Shown here one piece after another: positions 55,359 to 64,000 of a DNA stretch of 64,000 nucleotides. Position numbers and translations under genes: made by a program. How positions within the stretch are numbered: position 1 is the stretch's first letter; every line of letters starts with the position of its first letter. The stretch is from Vicia villosa. Its lineage: Eukaryota > Streptophyta > Magnoliopsida > Fabales > Fabaceae. The notes under the pieces were generated by a model that saw nothing but the letters and a program-made list of their open reading frames with translations, searched no databases and had not been told where the DNA came from. Location: the NCBI RefSeq assembly GCF_029867415.1, contig NC_081182.1, positions 17,420,497-17,484,496 of the forward strand. The letters run 5' to 3'.

Positions 55359-57482
55359 TGTAACACCCGTTTTTACCCCATAAAATAATAAGCATATAAT
55401 CAGAGAATAAGCATGCATATAACTCAAAGGGCGTCACATCGACGTTTTCAAAAACTGAAAAAGCTTTTAAAACCGACAGCATTTATCCACAAAATACAAT
55501 ACACCTGGTCATTTCAAATAACACCTTACATATAATCATAATTCATCCAGAATATGCATTAACAGCGGAAAGTAATACTCATGTGTTTCATATAAATGAT
55601 ACATGTCCCATACCATGATCATATCTCCATAAACAACTCATAAGATAACCATAATCATAATATTTGGCTCAAGGCCTCTCAACAACAAGTAACTAATTAA
55701 ACATGTTCACAAGTTATAACAAAATACATAAACAAATAGAACATGAGTTCAACGTCTAAGCTACCCAGTGTTACATGACCAGAGCATTGACTCGCTACTT
55801 AATTACCAAGCAACTCAGAAGAAACTCCGACTAGATCACACGCCAGCTACTAATCGTCAAACCTGCATGTCGCAAAACGAGGGCAACATTAAAACAGAAG
55901 GGTGAGAATACGAACCATTATGAATAAAGTATAATGAGATACAATGGCTAAATCAACAATTATAGGAATGCATTACACTTGCCTAATCATGAAATTAATA
56001 CTAATCATAATTCACATATATTAAGCATACACCAAGTATAAGAGTATAATATCTCAATACTATATTCTCAATTATACACATAGCCATAATTATCACATAT
56101 TCTCGCATTTAACCAATTACGTATTCAAACATCACCCCTTCTCAATTATCAACTAATACAATTATCACCACAACACCAAGTGTACATAATCAATTACCAA
56201 ACTCATACACATAGCATCACAACATCAATGCACATAATCAATTGTTCACTCGTACACTTATCACAACAACATAATGCACATAATCAATTATCACATTCAT
56301 GCACACATCATAACAACATAATGCACATAATCAACTATCACATAACTCTAATGTGACTCATTGAAACATGTGACACTATGCATGTGGTACCAATGTGAAA
56401 TTCTGAGTTTCACCGGCCTCCGATTCATAGCTCGAGAATCTAAGCCACGCTTTCGATCCGGACAAGACCAAAGTCCACCAATTGTAAACATATAGTTTAC
56501 GGCTTCCGATTCACTCTAGAATCCAAGCCCGCTTGTGTTTCAAAGCAAATCCACCTGTGTTTCAAGGCACACTATGATATGAATGTATGTACAATGTCAC
56601 AAATATATGCAATTAAGATCATCTCTACCATCTTAACTTTCCGCATATCACAATAATTCAACCCTATGAATTATCCACCAATTGTACACAACATTCACAA
56701 CACACACATCATTCACATACAAGATGCCAATTAATCAATTACGATTCAAACAATCCAATTAACACTAGTAACCACACTATCTCATTTTAATTCTCATTTT
56801 GCCAATTGTACATGGACACACACTTTCAACATCAAGCAATTAATCATTAGAATTAATATTAACCAACTACTCACAGAGAATCAATATTAGCACAACATCA
56901 TTGGCATGGAATTATATATTTCTCAACATACATATTCAAGACAAAACACAATTACGGACAAATCCTCAAAATACCGTAATTTACCGACAAATCGAATAAT
57001 TGATCTAATTCTAAATTTATTCCAATCAATTGAACTCATTGAAATTAATTCAACTATTAATTAAGTCAACTAATTAATAATTACACTTCATTTATTCTAA
57101 GTTACTAACTCATTTTCTATTCCTAAAACTAATATTTAATATAAAAGATATTTAAATCCACACTATTTCGGTCGGTCCGTAAATATCACATTTTCAACAA
57201 AATAACACCACCATGTTAATCTACTAATTAAACTTAACTACCACGTAAATTTTCATTAAATTCTGGACAACCAATTATACCGCTTAATTCGGCTATTCGG
57301 TCAAACGAGACTGTTTAAATTATATAGCACCACTTATTTTCTTGTTTCTAACTAAAGTAGGTGGATATAACAACTTTTTCAATTTCTAACTGCACAATTA
57401 TGTATCGCTACAGTAATTGAGATGAAACAGCTATTTTATTATGCTAACTAATTCTTAATCAAGCAAGTGGCACTAGTAGTGA

Positions 57483-57565
<83 letters not shown>

Positions 57566-58519
57566 CACCCATGCACTACAGTAAATGAACAAAATACACA
57601 CGCTACAGCAGGCAGAGGAAAACCGGAACAGGACACCATTTTGAAATAATAAGAAAACTAAGTGCATAGAACCAAACAAGTATATATACATATGGCCATA
57701 TTGATATCAATATATGAGATAAAAGAAATGATGCTACAGTAATGAACAATTTACTCTCGCTACAGTATATGAAATAATACATAGCACTCGCCTTTTCCAT
57801 TGTGTGCGCTACAGTAAGTGAACGAAAATAATATAGTGTCTATTTTTTTTTCCTCCAATGTATCAATTTCAACATAATTAATCATCACAAATCAAAGATT
57901 ATTCATCAAAACCTAACAATTTCAAAACCATAAAAATTAGGGATTTCAACCTAAACATGTTTCTACCCATTGACCCAATTATACTAACCCATAATAATAG
58001 GGATTCTCCCCCTTACCTCTTCAATTTCTCCTCCAAACCCTAGCTCCTCTTCCTTGTTCTTCCCCTTTCTCTTCTCTTAGTCTCCTTTCTCCTCTTCTTT
58101 TGCAAATGAACAAAATTATGATACCTCTACTCTTCCAACCCTTACTATATTATTCATATTGGGCTTAACCCATATAATTCCACTTCCTAACTAATTAGGC
58201 CCAATTGATGAAATAGAGTAGTCAAATAAATAATTATGCTCCAACAAATAATATTATTACCCTTAATATTATTTTCCGATTAATCCAATTAAATCCGATT
58301 TTATCTCAAATAAATAAAATCCAATAATAATATTATTTCTCTACATACTCTACTTTATTAATTCTTCGATTAACCGAATAAATTCCAACTTCACTTAATA
58401 ATCCGAACATGTTTCTCAATAACACCGACGATCCAATTAATTATCAAACTTCGTCCAAATTAAGTAAATAAATCCTTATTTAATTTAATTAGTCAGTTAA
58501 TTAAATTCGGGCTGTTACA
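55359..58519 (-). repeat. 5' LTR of the Ty3/gypsy element
   Basis: 3161 bases, starting TGTAACACCCGTTTT. Compared with the 3' LTR it lacks about 12 bases (..CTAATATTATTT..) near 58338 and has a shorter TA run. Open frames inside, such as poly-Ile/Tyr runs, come from the microsatellite. Confidence 0.9.
57486..57564. repeat. (TA)n microsatellite, 5' LTR
   Basis: About 79 bases of TA at the position equivalent to 51584-51678. Confidence 0.95.
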
Positions 58520-58524
58520 TAAAA

Positions 58525-58620
58525 CCTACCTGGTTCTATGACGTCAACGGGTCAAGATCCCACATGGGCTCTTTGATTTCGCTACTTCACGAACCTACCA
58601 GGGTTCTCCAGTTTTCCATT
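58525..58620. repeat. ~68-bp tandem repeat, right part
   Basis: Continues the array at 49220-49456: CCTACCTGGTTCTATGACGT and CAACGGGTCAAGATCCCACA, then CTACCAGGGTTCTCCAG. Confidence 0.65.
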
Positions 58621-59250
58621 AAAGTCGAGATTTTTTCCAACTTTATTAAAGTCGTAAATATTCCTAATGTACGTCAGGGTAAAACCCTCAGGAATCGATT
58701 CATCGTCAAGACCACAAATTTACGGGGAGCTTACTCGACTGCACAGCCCTAAATTATGTCTATGTGATCCGGAATAAACTCAAAATACTACACCCTTACA
58801 AGCCTCGTGCTTTAGAGACTTATGTACATCCTAGAATTTTAACCTACAATGTCGATTCTCATGTGTGAGTTATCATCCAAACTAGATTCAAAAGCAAACG
58901 AGGTTCTATCCAATAGAAATCTGGTCAGATATTTGGTGCCAGGATGATAGTAGTATCCTAGGTGGGCATTTAAGCCGGTTTAGACCTGATGACGGGATTG
59001 TAGCTCATTTGTAACGGTCGGGGTTTAGCCCGAGGGTCATGGGTCAGTTACAAAATCATCATTGAATTCATTACAATATCTAATTAAGGGTATTATAGCT
59101 TTAAATACAATGGTTCAGAACGTTACACCATTGAATACAACGGTTATGCACGTTACATTGGAGAGGGATTGCTAAGAGCGTTACATCATTCTAGCAACTT
59201 CAGTTATGATTTATTAATGGAGACTTTCTGAATTCAATAGGGAGAGAAAG
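58621..59250. other. Retroelement-like noncoding sequence
   Basis: GC-richer than its surroundings with phrases such as GGTTTAGCCCGAGGGTCATG and repeated ACGTTACA(T/C). It reads like LTR sequence, probably of the same element as the 68-bp array, but no borders were found. Confidence 0.35.
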
Positions 59251-60110
59251 TGTAACACTCCGATTTTAGTAATTAATTATATATTTTATATTAATTAATA
59301 GTTTGATTTTTGTGAGTAATTGGTTTTATTTAAATTATTTGATAGGTTTCTATATGATGGGTTAGTCAGGTTAAGTATGTCGAAACCATATAATTATAAT
59401 TAGTAATAATATCGGTTTATGATAGAATTATTTTATTAAGTGAGAATTGTAAAAAAAAAATAGAATAAAGGTATTTGGGCCTAATAGTGAGAATGTGAAG
59501 AGTAATATGGGAGTATGGTGAGTAAGCCCATTAGTGGTTACGAGTGTTAGTATTAGGTTAAAGGTTTAATAAGAGGAAAAAGAAAATAAGATTCACTAAG
59601 AGGAATAGTAAAAGGAAAAAAAGTTTCACAAAAAAGAAGAAAAAAACGAAAAAGAGGAAAAAAAAAAGGGCAAGACCGCGAAATCAGTATAATCAACCTA
59701 GAGCAAGGTAAGGGTGAGTTTTTACATTGTTATGAGAATTGTATGATGGGTAGATTCATGTTTATGATGAAATCCCAAAATTTCCATGATTTTGCGATTG
59801 TTAGGTTTTAATGATAATCCTTGATATGTGATGATTAATTGTGTTTGGATTGATGAATTTTGTGTTTTATAAGAAGTTGATGTTTTGCTGATTTTATTGG
59901 TATTAATTTCGTGAAATTTGATGTATATAATATTGTGTGATCACTTTTCATTCATATATTATAGGGTTAAACACCATTTTGCCTGCTGTCATTTGGGGCG
60001 AATCGTTTAAAACCTTTAGTGGATTTGGTCACTTAAAAAGCTGAGGTGTAAACACATTACTAATATTAAATAGTCATAATAATAATTATTATTTAATATC
60101 ATTAGAATAA
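59251..60110 (+). mobile_element. LTR-like fragment starting TGTAACACTCC
   Basis: The start TGTAACACTCCGATTTTAG resembles the TGTAACACCC start of Tekay/Del LTRs. Purine-rich text at about 59575-59670 follows. No matching second LTR is present and the Helitron-like end at 60111 cuts it. Confidence 0.4.
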
Positions 60111-60150
60111 CTAGTGGGATATCTGTGAGTTTGCACGGGTACTGGTGTGG
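60111..60150 (-). mobile_element. Helitron-like 3' end, minus orientation
   Basis: Read on the minus strand: ACCCGTGCAAACTCACAGAT (a decayed hairpin), then ATCCCA and CTAG next to T. This repeats the layout at 16597-16625 in weaker form. A related phrase, ACCCATACGTTCGCAAGAGT, is at 60676-60695. The AT-rich stretch 60150-61227 has no gene. Confidence 0.45.
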
Positions 60151-60849
60151 ACACGCTTTTGTTTTTAAAATATAATAAAAATGTAAATAAGAAAAGCAAA
60201 ATTATTTTACCAAAAAGAGTTTATTATTTTTAAAAGAAAGACATATTTTTAAAATAAAAACAAAATTGTTTTACATCAATAATATATATTTTATTTTTTA
60301 TATATTTTAAAAAAAAATTGTATCTTAAATAAAAAATAATTTGAAAATAAAAATATTAGTAATATAAATAATTTTAAAAAAACAACACATTTTCTTGTGT
60401 ATTGGTGTGTTATGCGCATCTCTTTTTAAAATATAATTTTTAAAAGAAAAACATATATATACTTTTATAATTGGAGCATAAATATAGTTTTTTTATATAC
60501 ACAAATATTTTGATCAACAATATATTTTCCCGTATGTAAATATTGATTATGTTTTGACATTAATTAGAAAAAAATTTATGCAATAATTTAATTTTATAAT
60601 TATTAACTAATAACATAGTTTTTATACTATTGTAATTGTATAAATAAATATTAGTAACATAAATAAACACATTTTACCCATACGTTCGCAAGAGTATTGA
60701 TATGGTACACGCATTGTCACTTATTAAATTTTATTTATTATTACTTTATTAAAAATAAACATGATAATAATAGTAATTAAACTGGTATAAATCAGGGTTT
60801 AAGATTTTAAGTATGAACCGGGTCGAATCGATGTTGGATCATAAATAAT

Positions 60850-60855
<6 letters not shown>

Positions 60856-60895
<40 letters not shown>
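60856..60895. repeat. (TA)n microsatellite
   Basis: About 40 bases of alternating TA in AT-rich noncoding DNA. Confidence 0.95.
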
Positions 60896-60899
<4 letters not shown>

Positions 60900-61227
60900 T
60901 TTATTTTTATTTGAATATATATTATATTTATTAAACATATATTATTTTATTTTATATATAAATAAATTATTAAATAGGGAGTATTAAATATGAAATAAGA
61001 AGAAGAAAAAAGGGTTGCTTTTAAAAAGGATAAAATAAAATATTTCAATATTAACTTATTTGTTAGGTATTATCGCAGTAAAATAAAATATTTTAATAGT
61101 AATTTATTTGTTGGGTATGGTCCCAATGTTACAGTGTGTTTGCTTAGGTTGAAGTGCACTAAATTGTATTTGTTAGATAGTACTCTGTAGTTTTGAGTTA
61201 GTAGCCTTCGTATTATTATTCCTTTAA

Positions 61228-62985
61228 TTTTTTTTAAACCAAAAGAAATTCAATAAAAACAAAAAAAGGAATTACAAGATTACAAGGGGGACAAAACCAA
61301 AACCCCTTAACGAAGAAGTCTAAGCCTAGGGATACCCTCCTTGTCAAGCAAGAAGTCCCTAACAATATCATTAATAACATGAGGAAACCAAGAAAAAAAA
61401 TTCTAAATCTAAAGCCTAATCTAGCCAAGAAATCTGCACAAAAATTGGCTTCCCTGTAAATATGGGTGATCATGATATCAATAGTAATCGAGTAAGATCG
61501 ACATCTAAGCCAACGAGACTTGATATTCTAAGGCACAAGGTTAGTGTTAGAAAAAGCATTAACAACAAGTATACAATCAGATTCCAACCAAAGTTTATTC
61601 CAACCAAACTCTTTAGCTTTCTCAATAGCCAACATAACTGCGCAGAATTTCGCAAACTCCGCACTTCCTTCACCTAAGAAATCACAGAAGCTGCCATGAT
61701 GATCACCTCTGTGATCTATAAAAATACCCCCACAAGAGCTAATCAAAAGGGAGCCCGTAGCTAACCCATCAACATTGCCTTTTATCCATCCCACCAGCGG
61801 AGGCGACCAAAGGACATGCATCAAACGAATAGAACGTGAAGGACTAATATTAATATCCAAGCTTTTTAAGACAGATAAGTTACTCATGGAGGAGGAGGAA
61901 GCATTTTTTGTGTTATTTCCAACCATCTTAGCAACATCACCAATATGACTAATGCAGGTTTTCCAATGTAAGGATTTGTCTTCAAATCTGCACAAGTTCC
62001 GAGCCTTCCAAACCTGCACAAAAACATTCACCACACATGCCGTGAAGACATCACCAGCCAGCGCCGATAAACAGCCCTTTATGGCGTCGTAACAATCCCT
62101 AACAAAGCCAAATTGGTACTGCGAACCAAATACATCATTAAGTCAATGCCATAAATTCCTCACATACGAACATTCAAAAAATAAGTGTTGTATAGTTTCC
62201 TGATGCGCTTGGCTAAGGCTGCAGATCGAAGGAAAAAAATGAAGCCCTCGCCTAAACAGAATATCATCCGTGGGGATTTTATTATTGATAAACCTCCATA
62301 CTATCATATATTGAGAGGGAGGAATATTAGGATTCCAATGGAAACTTTTCCACGAAGCCGAAGTCGTGGTAGGGTGAAGGAAATTGTAGGCTATCTTCGG
62401 ACTCAAAGAACCATTATCAGAGGTTGTCCAGACGAGTTCATCAGCAGGCTGAACCAGAGCTAAATTGACTAAACAGACGCGAGCTATAAGGCCAGGGAAA
62501 ACTGTATTGACGTTTTCGTGAAAGTTCCAGCTGTCGTCTTTAACAAAATCACAAACTTTCGAAGATAGGTTTCTGTGGAAACGAGCAGGAATGTTGAAAG
62601 TATTAATCAAAGGAACTCCTAGCCAATTGTCCAACCAAAAATTAGTAGCCTTGCCATTACCAATAATCCATTGTGTATTCTCCAAAACCAAGACAATATA
62701 ATCTTTGATACTATTCCAAATAGAGGATTTGATGGAGTATTTAATGTAGCCACCATTTCTTCTAACTCTGGCTGCTAGCAACAAAGCCCAATCCTGCTTT
62801 TTTGTCGCAAAGTTCCAGCACTGATGAACATTAGTTGCCATATTAAAATGCCTGAGAGAAGTGATCCTAACCCTCCCTCTTTGATGTCCTTACAACATTG
62901 CTTCCAGACCACGGTGACTAACTTTTTCTTTTCCAAATTGCCGCTCCAAATGAAATTACGCATCCAAGTCTCAATTCTTTTGATA
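61228..62985 (-). mobile_element. 5'-truncated LINE fragment
   Basis: The plus-strand T run at 61228-61235 is the poly(A) tail. The protein pieces are described in the next entry. Host sequence on either side (GTAGCCTTCGTATTATTATT before, TCTAAAGAATCCGATAG after) is contiguous in a second copy at 63606-63757, which supports the insertion. Confidence 0.8.
61234..62963 (-). pseudogene. LINE ORF2 remnant (zf-RVT and RNase H)
   Basis: From 62963: MRNFIWSGNLEKKKLVTVVW and CCKDIKEGGLGS (end of RT region). After a frameshift, a 232-codon frame from 62841 to 62143 reads IGNGKATNFWLDNWLGVPLI, then WKSFHWNPNIPPSQYMIVWR and HLFFECSYVRNLWH, the zf-RVT domain. From 62034 to 61528, RPPLVGWIKGNVDG-type text (seen as SPPLVGWIKGNVDGLA) and WNKLWLESDCILVVNAF are RNase H. 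The last piece from 61473, THIYREANFCADFLARLG, is its C-terminal His/Asp box. Frameshifts divide it into at least four frames. Confidence 0.85.
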
Positions 62986-63010
62986 ATACTAGCTTATGAT
63001 CTGACATATT

Positions 63011-63757
63011 CTAAAGAATCCGATAGATTTCTCATTAACATAATAATAAACCTAAAAAATTCAAGTTAATTAGTTTTAAAACACTATAATAAATTTTTAA
63101 ATAAAACTTAATTTAAAAAATATATAAAATATTGAATCTTAAATTAAAACAACTATAATATCTCTAATAAAATATACTTACTTTTTTTCCCGTGTTTGGA
63201 TTCATACCTAGATTAATTATAAAAATATAATCTTTATTAAATATTTTTTAATTATATAACTGTGTTAGTTGATCTATAACTTCATATCCCGACAAACAAT
63301 TTTTTTATATTCAAACCAATGACACATTATTATCAATAAATTTACTCATGAATTCAAAATTTTAAATTTTGTTATAAAATATAAAGAAAGAAGAGAAAAA
63401 ACAAAATTGTTTAGTAAAAAATCAAAGAGATCATAAACAATAATAAAAAAAAAAACATTCCTAAGCCAAAATCAAGTTTTGTGTATTATTTTATTTTATA
63501 AAAGAAAAAAATATTTTTATCTTTTATAATTATAAATTAATTAATATTATAATTATTTATTCTTTTTATACGTATGCATTTAAATGACGCACTTAAATGT
63601 TAGATAGTAGCCTTCATACTATTATTATTTTAGTTGATTTAACATATGCTAAGGCTAAATGGGGAGATTTTGAGTTTCTAAAGAATCTGATTAATTTCTC
63701 ATTAGCACAATAATAAAGTTAAAAAATTCAAATTAATTAGTTTTAAAACACTATAAT
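63011..63757. repeat. Direct repeat pair in AT-rich DNA
   Basis: 63011-63091 and 63678-63757 share CTAAAGAATC-GAT, ATTTCTCATTA, AATTAGTTTTAAAACACTAT with few changes. With the match of 61199-61221 to 63606-63629, this shows two copies of one noncoding unit, the first split by the LINE. No gene is seen from 62990 to 64000. Confidence 0.7.
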
Positions 63758-64000
63758 ATTTAAGCAAAAATAGCAATATCTAAATAGTTATTATTAAGGT
63801 TTAAAAAATATAAATTATTTTAAATAACACACTTAATTGCTTTAAAATGAAGTAATATATAGAAATTTATCTTTTTAAAATGTAATTCCTGAAAAGGTAT
63901 CTTTAAATATATAATTTATTAGTAGTTTTAACATTTTTAAAACTATATAGATTTATTGTACAAATATAATATTTATTAAATATATTTTAATTATATAATT

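Larger units (their letters stand above)
49457..58519 (-). mobile_element. Ty3/gypsy (Tekay/Del-like) element, internally decayed
   Basis: 9063 bp, flanked by TAAAA duplications (49452-49456 and 58520-58524). LTRs of 3189 and 3161 bp start TGTAACACCC and end GGGCTGTTACA, and differ by roughly twenty substitutions by eye plus a microsatellite length change. The primer site is initiator-Met type. The 2.7 kb interior has a damaged gag and only scraps of pol, so it is much shorter than a working element. Orientation is minus: the right LTR is 5'. Confidence 0.9.

Noticed and set aside
1..64000. tRNA, rRNA, CRISPR array or bacterial operon signals
   Set aside because: None was recognised; the tRNA-like box pairs noted lack a complete cloverleaf, and the whole window has plant gene structure and transposons.

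Overview
The window is plant nuclear DNA, AT-rich and crowded with transposable elements. Several traits point to a legume, probably of the clover/pea/vetch/medic group: SIRE/Maximus-type copia remnants, legume-style MULE ends, many small hAT and MULE-type MITEs, and a BOI-like RING gene and a SAUR gene with typical plant introns and UTRs. The species cannot be named from sequence alone. No bacterial features, CRISPR arrays or rRNA genes were seen.

Four host genes look real. A SAUR gene lies at 1025-1303 (-), with a broken SAUR copy at 2287-2489 (+). A diverged BOI-like RING gene has two exons between 10644 and 11932 (+). A plastid-targeted NiCoT/UreH-like membrane protein has two exons between 23664 and 25630 (-). 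A 13-exon HGSNAT-like acetyltransferase runs from 42556 to 45720 (+), and every splice junction can be read. No operon-like logic links them; they are islands between repeats.

The rest is layered mobile DNA. Region 2.5-9.9 kb holds a MULE fragment with an encoded 12-residue repeat, an Athila-type RT fragment split by a hAT MITE, and a 1.2 kb tandem duplication whose second copy was hit by nested MITEs and a LINE. Region 12.5-22.8 kb holds LINE fragments, a ~190 bp AT-rich tandem repeat, a Helitron 3' end, a copia element split by a hAT element, a plant mobile domain fragment and MITEs. Region 28.6-38.3 kb is a decayed SIRE-type copia element split by a complete 6645 bp Athila-type element. 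That element has apparently identical LTRs and encodes only Gag and protease. Region 49.5-58.5 kb is a 9063 bp Ty3/gypsy element (Tekay/Del-like) with 3.2 kb LTRs and a collapsed pol region. Region 59-64 kb holds an LTR fragment, Helitron-like ends and another LINE.

The most unusual stretch is 39.6-41.6 kb. Intron-containing fragments of three unrelated host genes sit head to tail on the minus strand: a P1B heavy-metal ATPase, a TGA-type bZIP factor and a SEC14-like lipid-transfer protein. Unidentified exon-like reading frames lie among them, and a 36 bp copy of an exon/intron border of the neighbouring HGSNAT-like gene follows. This looks like DNA-level gene capture by a Helitron or Pack-MULE type element, but its ends were not found.
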